DNA from: DASVSE01 sp036399715
GTDB taxonomy: Bacteria; Bacteroidota; Rhodothermia; Rhodothermales; Rubricoccaceae
Assembly (NCBI GenBank): GCA_036399715.1
Contig: DASWMO010000245.1
Location: 1-20,214 of the forward strand
Reading direction: 5' to 3'
DNA length: 20,214 nt
Under the pieces are notes generated by a model. It did not search any database. It worked only from the letters and a program-made list of their open reading frames with translations, and was not told the DNA's origin. Positions 1 through 6,248 of this stretch are shown one piece after another. Each line of letters opens with the position of its first letter. Within the stretch, counting starts at the first letter, position 1. Made by a program: the position numbers and the translations under genes.

Positions 1-237
1 CCGGAGACCGTAGACGATCTTGCGGATCGTGTCGAACTGGAGGTAAGGATGCTGCTCGCGGAGCTCCTCGATGGCCTCGTAGGCGGGCACGTTGTGCTCG
101 CGGAGCGTCCGGAACTGCTGCCGGATCTGGTAGTCGCGCACGCCCTTCTCGTTGAGCAGGTTGTGCTGGGCGAGCATCTCGTAGACGTCGGACGGGACGA
201 GGCCGCCGAGCGGGTTCGGGTCGAAGCGGATCTCCAT
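1..237 (-). CDS. small conserved-looking protein, HTH-like, C-terminus cut by window edge
   Basis: Reading the minus strand from an ATG at 237 gives 79 codons in frame to base 1 with no stop, so the 3' end lies outside the window. The protein starts MEIRFDPNPLGGLVPSDVYE. It is charged and predicted largely helical, with segments such as YQIRQQFRTLREHN and YLQFDTIRKIVYGLR. The last segment resembles the recognition helix of a helix-turn-helix, but I cannot name a family. There is no signal peptide or membrane segment, so it is probably cytoplasmic. It is co-directional with the next gene upstream (ending at 335) across a 97-base gap. No Shine-Dalgarno sequence is visible before the ATG. The reading frame is well supported; the function is unknown. 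Confidence 0.6.
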   Translation of the reverse strand, partial: MEIRFDPNPLGGLVPSDVYEMLAQHNLLNEKGVRDYQIRQQFRTLREHNVPAYEAIEELREQHPYLQFDTIRKIVYGLR

Positions 238-334
238 CGGGGTGGCGGCGAGTGGGGTGGCGGGCGGCGTGTGGGAGCCCGAACGGAGGGTACGGAGCAC
301 ACCCGGCCGGCCCAAGGCGGACGCGCCGAACGGT

Positions 335-808
335 CTAATCCTCCGGCTGAACGGTCGGACGCTCCCCTGAGCGGCGCCCGGTCCCCAGGCCGACTCCGAT
401 GACATGTGTAATCGTGTGTGCATCGAGCCATCGCCGGCCGTCGCCCTCCCGGATGCGGCCTGCGACGAGGACCCGGTCCTCCACGCCAAGGCTGTCCCGC
501 GCGGCGCCGCGGACCTCGAACGCGTGGTCTGCTGTGCCGACCCAGACCTGCCCGTCGGCCCCTACGGCCGAGACGGTCCCGTCGAGCACGGCGGTCACGA
601 CGCGGCCGTCGAGCGCGACCGTGTCGAGCCGCGCCAGCTGCGTGGAACCGAGGTCGACCCGCCGGCCGGGCGGGTGGGTGCGCAGCCACAGGCCGGCAGC
701 GACGAGTGCGACCGCGGCCGCCGCCCAGGCAAAGGCGACGCCACGTGCCGGTGCCGCGGGGCCGCCCTGCCGCTTCGGGGCGCGCTGCAACTCCGGCTTC
801 ATCGTCAC
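335..808 (-). CDS. membrane-anchored OB-fold-like protein
   Basis: 157 residues. A basic N-terminus is followed by one hydrophobic segment at about residues 24-42 (AFAWAAAAVALVAAGLWL). A periplasmic-looking domain follows, with alternating beta-like stretches (VEDRVLVAGRIREGDGRRWL) that resemble an OB fold; this is a weak structural guess. The start is GTG at 808, which overlaps the TGA of the upstream flippase-like gene as GTGA. An in-frame ATG at 802 is an alternative. The overlap implies translational coupling and a shared job in the envelope, but neither substrate nor reaction can be read from the sequence. It is not a recognisable CcmE, because I see no heme-binding histidine motif. The C-terminus is charged and probably disordered. 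Confidence 0.65.
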   Translation of the reverse strand: MTMKPELQRAPKRQGGPAAPARGVAFAWAAAAVALVAAGLWLRTHPPGRRVDLGSTQLARLDTVALDGRVVTAVLDGTVSAVGADGQVWVGTADHAFEVRGAARDSLGVEDRVLVAGRIREGDGRRWLDAHTITHVIGVGLGTGRRSGERPTVQPED

Positions 809-1941
809 GACGCGATCGGAGCCGGACGTGCCGGCCGGACGACCGGACGGCCGTCACCGTCGCGACCGTCACCCTCAGGGGCGGCCCCGGTGCTTGCAGC
901 CGTCGCGACGGCGGTGGCGGTGCGGAGGCCGGTGCCCTGGACGAGGAGCGCGATGGCACCAGCAACGGCGTAGAAGACGAGCTGCGCCGCGTGCCCGAGG
1001 ACCGCGTACGACGTCGCCGGGAGAACGGGCACGGCAAAGAGAAGCACGAGCGTCTGGATCGTCGCGTAGTGGAACGAGCCCGCGCCGCCTGGGGCCGGCA
1101 GCGTCATCCCGACCGCGCCGACCGTCATCAGCGCCCACGCATCGATGGGGCCGAGGCCGTAGGCCGCGTCCATGCCGAGGATGCGCAGCGGCAGGTAGGA
1201 CATCGTCGCGTAGCACGCCCAGATGACGAGCGTCGAGGCGGCGAGCGCGCCCGGCCGGCCCGTCCGGACGAGCGTGAGGGCGCCGTCGCGGAACTGGGCG
1301 GCGAGGCCGCGGCCTGCGCTCGGCGTGGCGCTGGCCGCTCGACGCGCCCGGATCCGCAGCCAGACGACCGCGGCGATGGCGGCGATGACAGCGGCGGCGA
1401 GGAGCACGTCCACAGCCGCGGGCAGGCCCGCGACGAGGCGCTCGACGCCGCGCACCGCCTCGACGGCGACGGCCCCGAGGCGCGCGCCGAAGATCAGCGA
1501 CACGCTCGCGAGCGCGACCGCGAGCATCGCCACGTCGAGCAGGCGCTCCGCGACGACCGTTCCGGCGACGGCCACGAACCCGAGCGGACGGCGGGCCGCG
1601 ATGTTGCCTGCTCGGACCGCCTCACCGAGACGCGGCACGGCCAGGTTGACGAGGTAGCCGATCATCACCGACGAGAGCGCGATGCCGAAAGGCGTCCGGT
1701 CCCGCTGCGGCGTCCCGTCGGCCTGCGGGAGCGTGTCCAGCAGCAGCGTCCACCGCCACGCGCGCGCGACGACCGAGAGGACCGTCACGAGCGCGAGCGG
1801 GAGCATCCACCCCCACGCGCCATCGCGGATGGCGCGTGCGACGGCGCCGAGATCGGCCCCGCGGAGGGCGACGTAGAGCAGGCCGCCGCCGAGGGCGAAG
1901 CTGCCAGCGAGGGCGAGGCCCGTGCGGAGGCGCGTAGACAC
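805..1941 (-). CDS. LPG-synthase transmembrane-region family protein (flippase-like, UPF0104 type)
   Basis: 378 residues with about seven to eight hydrophobic helices spread over residues 8-335. Family marks are YLVNLAVPRLGEAVRAG near residues 96-112 and the loop PAPGGAGSFHYAT near 282-294, which matches the conserved P-x-x-G-G-x-G motif of the LPG_synthase_TM (PF03706) superfamily. Members are inner-membrane proteins linked to flipping or synthesis of lipids and lipid-linked glycans. No soluble aminoacyl-PG synthase domain is attached, so this is the membrane part only. The start is GTG at 1941, with no Shine-Dalgarno. The stop overlaps the GTG of the next gene, forming a coupled pair. The specific lipid substrate cannot be inferred. 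A C-terminal tail of about 40 residues is low-complexity and polar. Confidence 0.8.
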   Translation of the reverse strand: MSTRLRTGLALAGSFALGGGLLYVALRGADLGAVARAIRDGAWGWMLPLALVTVLSVVARAWRWTLLLDTLPQADGTPQRDRTPFGIALSSVMIGYLVNLAVPRLGEAVRAGNIAARRPLGFVAVAGTVVAERLLDVAMLAVALASVSLIFGARLGAVAVEAVRGVERLVAGLPAAVDVLLAAAVIAAIAAVVWLRIRARRAASATPSAGRGLAAQFRDGALTLVRTGRPGALAASTLVIWACYATMSYLPLRILGMDAAYGLGPIDAWALMTVGAVGMTLPAPGGAGSFHYATIQTLVLLFAVPVLPATSYAVLGHAAQLVFYAVAGAIALLVQGTGLRTATAVATAASTGAAPEGDGRDGDGRPVVRPARPAPIAS

Positions 1942-1999
1942 AGAACAGGGGAAGGGAGCCGGATCAAACTAGGGCGCTGCCAGACTGGCCGGGCGGCGG

Positions 2000-2036
2000 G
2001 CGGCGGGACGCAGCGAAAACGCACGATCCCCGCCGC
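2000..2036 (-). terminator. hairpin after the lolA-like gene (terminator candidate)
   Basis: Arms GCGGCGGG (2000-2007) and CCCGCCGC (2029-2036) are perfect complements, and an inner GCG-AAAA-CGC adds three pairs. The hairpin begins 29 bases past the lolA-like stop codon. No T tract follows on the minus strand, so classical intrinsic termination is uncertain. Confidence 0.35.
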
Positions 2037-2065
2037 TCCGCAACAGGCTCCGGCGCGCCCGCTGC

Positions 2066-2698
2066 CTACCGCAGGTCGACGACCTCGGTCCCACGCGGCG
2101 CGTCGAACCGGAACAGGGACGCCGCGAGCGGCCGGTTGAGGCGCACGTTGCGGATGTCAAACTGCAACGTCCCACCGTTGCGGTCGTGTACGCGCACGCG
2201 CGTCGGGACGGCGTCGGACGAGCGGACGTAGAGCGTCGCGTCGCGGACGGACGAGCCCGACGCGCGCGGCCGGAGCGAGAGCACGTCGTACTGGACGCCT
2301 GCGAGCGTCGCCCGGGTCGCCCCGGTCGCGCGGAAGACGCGCAGGTAGTCGGTGAACAACTGCCCGACCGAGAAGCCGACCTGGCCCTCGTCGTAGTCCT
2401 GGACCACGACCTGGCGGTCGTCGGCGGTGTAGGACCACATCGTGCGGCCGTCGGTGACGAGCAGCTGCTCGCCGAGGTCGAGCCGGAAGGCGTTGCCGCG
2501 GACGGCGAGCGTGCCGCTGAGGCGCTGCCCGCCGGACGTCTGGACGAAATCCGCCTGGAGCGAGCGGACGGTTCCGTAGCGGCGCTGAAGCCCGCGCGCG
2601 ACGGCGTCGGCCGACTGAGCCTCAACCTGTCCTGCACAGAGGACGGTCACGAGGGTGAGGAGGGCGCCGGGGCGTGGGAGGGTGGCGAAACGGGGCAT
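2066..2698 (-). CDS. lolA: LolA-family outer-membrane lipoprotein carrier protein
   Basis: 210 residues. A signal peptide spans about residues 1-28 (hydrophobic GALLTLVTVLCAG, cleavage near EAQ-SA). The mature part has the LolA layout: an N-terminal helix (DAVARGLQRRYGTVRSL), the strand ADFVQT, then repeated antiparallel strands including FRLDLGEQLLVTDGRTMWSY (residues 71-90), a very typical LolA signature. LolA carries lipoproteins across the periplasm from the Lol ABC transporter to the outer membrane. The length agrees with the family. It is co-directional with the TonB-like gene upstream (110-base gap) and the flippase-like gene downstream, so this stretch is envelope-oriented. The gene often sits beside ftsK in Bacteroidota, but none is visible here. 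No Shine-Dalgarno is seen before the ATG. Confidence 0.88.
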   Translation of the reverse strand: MPRFATLPRPGALLTLVTVLCAGQVEAQSADAVARGLQRRYGTVRSLQADFVQTSGGQRLSGTLAVRGNAFRLDLGEQLLVTDGRTMWSYTADDRQVVVQDYDEGQVGFSVGQLFTDYLRVFRATGATRATLAGVQYDVLSLRPRASGSSVRDATLYVRSSDAVPTRVRVHDRNGGTLQFDIRNVRLNRPLAASLFRFDAPRGTEVVDLR

Positions 2699-2807
2699 TG
2701 GAGTGGCGGTGTACGGGGGGATGCCCGAAAGCAGCCAAACCCCGTGCCGCGCGCGCTGGGTCCGCCGTCACGCCGTCTTCGCCCAGGCAGGTGGTGTCAG
2801 AACGGGA

Positions 2808-3899
2808 TCAGTCCCGCCAGTCCTGAAGCACGCGGAATCGGAGCGGCAGCGACATCCGCACCGCAACCGGGCGCCCGCCCGCTGTTGCGGGAGACCACCG
2901 CGACGCCGCGACGGCCCGTAGGGCGGCCTGCCGAAGCGTAGCCTCTGGAAGGCCAGACGGCTCACCGTCGAGCGTCACATCGCTCACCTGCCCATCCGTG
3001 CCGACCTCGAACCGAGCGACGACGGTCCCGCTCGTCTCCGTTTCGGCGGCGAAACGTGGGTACTGGATCCCGCGCTCGAACGCGCGTATGCCGCCCAGGA
3101 GCACGGGCGGGGATTCCTGACACGCAACGGCCTCGTGGAGCGGGCACGGCGGCGCTCTGAAGCGCCACGAGCGCGCCGCGAGGTCGAAGGCTACGTCGAA
3201 GCGCGACGGGACGCCGTTGATGCCCAACTCGTCGGCCGTATAGAAACCGTCGGCATCAGCGCGGACCCGTTCGGCATCGATGGCAGCCGCAAGGCGTCTG
3301 AGGGAGACGAGCGCAGGCGCACCGGGCCGGGCCGTCACTGCGAGCACGCGGAGCGTGTCCCGAACGATCTCTGCCGTGATCTGCTCGGTCTCGGCGTCCG
3401 GGGCACGCCACACGAGCCGGCGCTCACGATCGCCTATCACGGTGGCGTCGGGTGCGGGCAGCCCGGCAGGCGACCACGGCAACCCGAGGCGCCCGAGGAG
3501 TGTGTCGGCGTCGAGGCCGCGGCGCGGCTCGGGCCCCGCTAGGGTGAAGCGAATCGGGAGCGCGATCCGGACATTGACGGGCTGCCCATTCTCCCGCCCC
3601 GGCACGAAGCGCGCCGCGCGGACACCCGCGACTGCCGCGGCGTCGAGGCCCGGGCTCACGCTCCGGGCGACCTGAACCGCCGCCGCCTCGCCCTCGGCCG
3701 TGACAACGAAGCGGAGGATGACGGTCCCTTGCCGACCTGCGGCGCGGTCAGCGTCGGGGTACACGATGTTCTGCTGGAGCGCGGCGAGCCCGCCGATGAT
3801 CTCGGGCGTGACGTCGGAGAAGTCGAGCGTGTCGGCAGGCGTCTGCGCCGCGACGGAATGGCCGATGAGGAGTACAACGATGAGGACCGAAAAGCGCAT
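2808..3899 (-). CDS. secreted protein with two TonB_C-like domains (paralog 1)
   Basis: 363 residues from the ATG at 3899. That start is preferred over an in-frame one at 3926 because it begins exactly at a signal peptide (MRFSVLIVVLLIGHSVAAQ). Residues about 35-120 form a TonB C-terminal domain: IIGGLAALQQNIVYP, GTVILRFVV, SPGLDAAAVAGVRAARFVPG. A middle region (about 160-250) is unassigned, and a second TonB_C-like domain spans about 265-358 (LLGGIRAFERGIQYP, GTVVARFEV, MSLPLRFRVL). Ordinary TonB has an N-terminal membrane anchor, a Pro-rich spacer and one C-terminal domain. Here there is a cleavable signal peptide and no obvious anchor, so coupling to ExbB/ExbD is doubtful. Cys252 and Cys260 could form a disulfide. 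A paralog lies at 4734-5804 beyond an hsp20 gene. Domain identity is firm; the role is unknown. Confidence 0.82.
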   Translation of the reverse strand: MRFSVLIVVLLIGHSVAAQTPADTLDFSDVTPEIIGGLAALQQNIVYPDADRAAGRQGTVILRFVVTAEGEAAAVQVARSVSPGLDAAAVAGVRAARFVPGRENGQPVNVRIALPIRFTLAGPEPRRGLDADTLLGRLGLPWSPAGLPAPDATVIGDRERRLVWRAPDAETEQITAEIVRDTLRVLAVTARPGAPALVSLRRLAAAIDAERVRADADGFYTADELGINGVPSRFDVAFDLAARSWRFRAPPCPLHEAVACQESPPVLLGGIRAFERGIQYPRFAAETETSGTVVARFEVGTDGQVSDVTLDGEPSGLPEATLRQAALRAVAASRWSPATAGGRPVAVRMSLPLRFRVLQDWRD

Positions 3900-3922
3900 C
3901 GGAAGGACGGGGGATGGTGCGG

Positions 3923-3930
3923 CCAACCTA
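3923..3930 (-). promoter_or_regulatory. -7-like promoter box TAGGTTGG of TonB paralog 1
   Basis: TAGGTTGG on the minus strand resembles the Bacteroidota -7 element TAnnTTTG and ends 23 bases before the ATG at 3899. The same eight bases occur at the same distance before the second paralog (5828-5835). No TTTG is visible at -33. Confidence 0.35.
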
Positions 3931-3942
3931 CGTCCTGTAACG

Positions 3943-3978
3943 GCGCGAGGCGCGGACCCTCAGGCCCGCGCCTCGCGC
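3943..3978 (-). terminator. 13-bp perfect dyad between hsp20 and TonB paralog 1
   Basis: Left arm GCGCGAGGCGCGG (3943-3955) and right arm CCGCGCCTCGCGC (3966-3978) are fully complementary around a 10-base loop. It starts 20 bases after the hsp20 stop, a good position for a terminator. No T tract follows. It also ends 12 bases upstream of the -7-like box of the next gene, so it could instead be an operator. Confidence 0.45.
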
Positions 3979-3998
3979 GTCGGTCGCCCTGGAGCGTG

Positions 3999-4493
3999 TC
4001 ACGCCTCGACCTCAACCGCGTCGGTCGTGTGCACGGTCTCCGACGCCGGCGGGGCCAGCGAGCCGGTCGTTCGGACCTCGATGCGGCGCGGCTTCGACGC
4101 CTCGGCCTTGCGGACCGTGACGAAGAGCACGCCCGAGTCGTAGCCCGCCTCGACCGACTCGGCGTCGGCGTCGGGCCCGAGGCGGAAGGAGCGCGCGAAG
4201 CGGCCGTAGCTGCGCTCGACGCGGTGGAAGCGGCCGTTGCGGAAGTCCTCGCGGAGCGCGCGCTCGCCGGAGACGGTCAGCACGCCCTCGGTGAGCGTCA
4301 CGTCGAGCGAGGCCGGGTCGACACCCGGCACGTCGAGCGCGACGTGGTACTCGCCGTCGACCTCGACGATGTCGGCTCGGGGCGACCACACGGCGCCGTT
4401 CTCGGCGGTCGGCATCAGGGACTGAAAGATGGAGTCCATCTCGCGCCGGAGTCCGGTAAGGTCCCCGGCGACGGGGCGCATAAGAGAAGCCAT
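3999..4493 (-). CDS. Hsp20/alpha-crystallin small heat-shock protein
   Basis: 164 residues. The N-terminal arm (1-35) precedes an alpha-crystallin domain at about 36-130: WSPRADIVEVDGEYHVALDVPG, then GVLTVSGER (70-78), the loop RVERSYGRFARSFRLG, and the hallmark A-x-x-x-n-G-V-L motif as AGYDSGVL (116-123). The C-terminal I-x-I/V anchor is present as IEV (138-140), followed by a 24-residue tail. These ATP-independent holdases form oligomers in the cytoplasm and keep unfolding proteins soluble for DnaK and ClpB. The gene sits alone between two paralogous TonB-like genes. No CIRCE-type inverted repeat is visible in its 240-base upstream region. A -7-like box CACCTTTC lies 10 bases before the ATG. 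The start ATG is well supported. Confidence 0.93.
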   Translation of the reverse strand: MASLMRPVAGDLTGLRREMDSIFQSLMPTAENGAVWSPRADIVEVDGEYHVALDVPGVDPASLDVTLTEGVLTVSGERALREDFRNGRFHRVERSYGRFARSFRLGPDADAESVEAGYDSGVLFVTVRKAEASKPRRIEVRTTGSLAPPASETVHTTDAVEVEA

Positions 4494-4503
4494 CGGAGGG
4501 GGT

Positions 4504-4536
4504 GAAAGGTGGAAACAGGGCCTGGCGCGCTGCCAG
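4504..4536 (-). promoter_or_regulatory. hsp20 upstream element: short dyad plus -7-like box
   Basis: CACCTTTC (4504-4511, minus strand) resembles a -7 box. Just upstream is the dyad CTGGC-n5-GCCAG (4522-4536), placed where an operator or -33 region would lie. It is short and could be chance in GC-rich DNA. Confidence 0.2.
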
Positions 4537-4635
4537 ACGCAGATCCGGATGCCACCGGCGTGCCACTCGCGCCAAGTGCGCCGTTATTGCAGACTCCAGG
4601 TTCGACTCCACTCGCCGCCGGGCGGACTGGCAGGC

Positions 4636-4650
4636 GGGAGCCAGGCTCCC
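4636..4650. repeat. perfect 6-bp-arm hairpin GGGAGC-CAG-GCTCCC
   Basis: This lies in the 240-base region (4494-4733) between hsp20 and TonB paralog 2. I found no convincing gene or RNA there, only short dyads. There is no T tract on either side, and its function is unknown. Confidence 0.3.
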
Positions 4651-4686
4651 GGCGCCTGAAACTGAAGCGATGGCACAGAGTGAGCC

Positions 4687-4720
4687 GTGCACGTCTGTCG
4701 TGTTGACAGGCGCTGTGCAC
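4687..4720 (-). terminator. two-part dyad after TonB paralog 2 (terminator candidate)
   Basis: Outer arms GTGCAC (4687-4692) and GTGCAC (4715-4720) enclose inner arms CTGTC (4695-4699) and GACAG (4705-4709). It begins 13 bases after the stop at 4734. Unequal internal loops and the lack of a T tract keep this tentative. Confidence 0.3.
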
Positions 4721-4733
4721 AGGGCCAATGCGG

Positions 4734-5804
4734 TCAGTCTGCCCCGCTGAACGTGAACGAGAGCACGACGCGTGCGGGGACCGGGCTGTCGCGCGTGGGG
4801 TCGATCACGAACTTGGCTTCCGCGAGCGCGGCGAGCACGGCACGTTCGAGCGCCCGCCCGTCGCGGCCGCGGGCGGAGGACGTGACGATGGCCGGGCGGA
4901 ACACCGCCCCGATGCCGTCGACGTCCATCGCCACGACGACGCGGACGTCTTCGCGGAGCCGACCCGCGGCGCCGGACATGCGCACCCGCTCGGCGACGCC
5001 TTCGACGCCGCCGACGAGCATCGGAAAGACCGAGACGCAGTCGGCTGCGGCCGGACTCGTCGCGCACTGCGGCCGCCGCGTGTGGATCGTCCGGCGTGCA
5101 AGGTCGACCGCGACGTCGGTTTTGTATACGAGCCCACGCGCGACGAGGTCGACGGCATGGTGAAAGCCGTCGGCGCGCGGCTGGAGGCCGACGAGGTCGC
5201 CCGGGATCTCCGAGTAGGCGGACATGTCGGTCTGGGGCGTGAGCGTCATAATCACCTCCGTGACCACGCTGTCTTCGACCACGGCCACGGCCCGCTCGAC
5301 GGTCTCCGACACGTCAAGCCAGACGAGGCGGCCCCGCCCGTCCCGGACCTCACCAGAGTCGGCGCGGGCGGCGAAGTCGTCGGTCCAGCGGCTGTTGGTG
5401 TTGAACCCGGTCTGGGCCTGGTAGGGCGCGGGCTCGCCGGTGATGCTGAAGCGGACCGGGACCGACATTCGGACGTCTACCGCCTGGCCGCCCTGCCGGC
5501 CGGGCACGAAGCGCAGCGCGCGGACGCCGGCGACGGCCGCCGAGTCCAGGCCGGGACTGACCCCGCGGGCGACCTCAACGGCCGCCGGCTTGCCAGAAGC
5601 CGTCACGACGAAACGGACGATGACGGTTCCCTGACGGCCCGCGCGGCGGTCGGCCGACGGGTAGGCGATGTTGTCCTGAAGTGCCGCGAGCCCACCGACG
5701 ATCTCGGGCGGGACTTCGTAAACGTCGCTTGTGTCGGCGGGCGCCTGCTGCGCCGCGGCGGCATGACCCGCGAGGAGCGCGGCGAGGAGGGCCAAACGAC
5801 GCAT
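4734..5804 (-). CDS. secreted protein with two TonB_C-like domains (paralog 2)
   Basis: 356 residues from the ATG at 5804, chosen because it opens a clear signal peptide (MRRLALLAALLAGHAAAAQ). An in-frame start at 5879 would add 25 residues ahead of it. The first TonB_C domain (about 35-120) matches paralog 1 closely: over residues 51-118 of paralog 1, 51 of 68 aligned positions are identical by hand count. The middle region (about 158-245) is also recognisably related (RLVW start, VDLARRTI near its end). The second TonB_C-like domain (about 261-353: LVGGVEGVAERV, VVVAMDVDGIGAVF, ARVVLSFTF) is much more diverged and lacks the usual YP motif. Cys247 and Cys256 mirror the Cys pair of paralog 1. 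There is no membrane anchor, so it is probably periplasmic. The function is not known. Confidence 0.8.
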   Translation of the reverse strand: MRRLALLAALLAGHAAAAQQAPADTSDVYEVPPEIVGGLAALQDNIAYPSADRRAGRQGTVIVRFVVTASGKPAAVEVARGVSPGLDSAAVAGVRALRFVPGRQGGQAVDVRMSVPVRFSITGEPAPYQAQTGFNTNSRWTDDFAARADSGEVRDGRGRLVWLDVSETVERAVAVVEDSVVTEVIMTLTPQTDMSAYSEIPGDLVGLQPRADGFHHAVDLVARGLVYKTDVAVDLARRTIHTRRPQCATSPAAADCVSVFPMLVGGVEGVAERVRMSGAAGRLREDVRVVVAMDVDGIGAVFRPAIVTSSARGRDGRALERAVLAALAEAKFVIDPTRDSPVPARVVLSFTFSGAD

Positions 5805-5827
5805 CGGCAGGGCGGGGGATGGACCGG

Positions 5828-5835
5828 CCAACCTA
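5828..5835 (-). promoter_or_regulatory. -7-like promoter box TAGGTTGG of TonB paralog 2
   Basis: This is identical in sequence and in distance from the start codon (23 bases) to the box before paralog 1. The surrounding bases (GGCCAACCTACG on the plus strand, and a GGGGGATGG block nearer the ATG) are also shared, so the duplication included the promoter region. Confidence 0.35.
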
Positions 5836-5842
5836 CGCCGGA

Positions 5843-5871
5843 CGGCGTCCGACTGCTGCGGGCGGACGCCG
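5843..5871 (-). terminator. 9-bp perfect dyad after the his operon
   Basis: CGGCGTCCG (5843-5851) and CGGACGCCG (5863-5871) pair perfectly around an 11-base loop. The dyad starts 20 bases after the stop of the last his-operon gene (5892) and ends 7 bases upstream of the TonB paralog 2 -7-like box. Terminator or operator are both possible; there is no T tract. Confidence 0.4.
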
Positions 5872-5891
5872 GTTGCCATGCACGGCGTCGG

Positions 5892-6248
5892 CTAGTCTAC
5901 CCGGTTCGCCCCGTTGCCCGGCGGGGTCTCGCCGAGGTGACGCTCGCCCCGTCGGCGCAGGCCCTGACCGGTCCGCTGCGCGTAGAGGTCTTCACCAGCC
6001 CGGAGGCGCCGCAGGGCGGTCCACAACACGACGCCGACGAGGAGCGCCCCGCCGAGCGTCACGACGAGCACGGGCAGCCAGAACGAGTGTGCGAAGGCGC
6101 CCTCGACCCACCGCGGCTTCTTGAGCGTCACGTCGGGATTCGTGGCGGCGGCCCACACGAGCCACCCGCCGACGGCGACGACGAACGCCGCGACGGCCCC
6201 AAGGCCGGTATGGAGCAGCCGGCGACCGATGTGTGGCTCGCCGCTCAC
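5892..6248 (-). CDS. small two-helix membrane protein coupled to hisF
   Basis: 118 residues with two hydrophobic helices, at about 15-36 (GLGAVAAFVVAVGGWLVWAA) and 56-78 (FWLPVLVVTLGGALLVGVVLW). The C-terminal tail is very basic and polar and is probably cytoplasmic. The start is GTG at 6248, overlapping the hisF TGA as GTGA, so translation is probably coupled to hisF. I do not recognise the family. The operon position may reflect only transcriptional convenience, since no membrane protein is needed for histidine synthesis. The loop between the helices (NPDVTLKKPRWVEGAFAHS) is the most distinctive part. It is the last gene of the hisH-hisA-hisF run and is followed by a 9-bp dyad. Confidence 0.7.
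   Translation of the reverse strand: MSGEPHIGRRLLHTGLGAVAAFVVAVGGWLVWAAATNPDVTLKKPRWVEGAFAHSFWLPVLVVTLGGALLVGVVLWTALRRLRAGEDLYAQRTGQGLRRRGERHLGETPPGNGANRVD

Noticed and set aside
418..2139. 573-codon plus-strand frame over the flippase-like gene
   Set aside because: Low-complexity Arg-rich translation antisense to well-supported genes; a GC artefact.
4494..4560. CIRCE element or RNA thermometer for hsp20
   Set aside because: No TTAGCACTC-type inverted repeat is seen and there is no Shine-Dalgarno to be masked.
4590..4625. GGTTCGACTCC, like a tRNA T-loop or an att site
   Set aside because: The flanking five-base stems do not pair, and no acceptor or anticodon arm could be found upstream, so it is not a tRNA or a supported tRNA remnant.
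4415..4720. 101-codon minus-strand frame overlapping the hsp20 start
   Set aside because: Its sequence is unlike a folded protein and it overlaps hsp20 in another frame.
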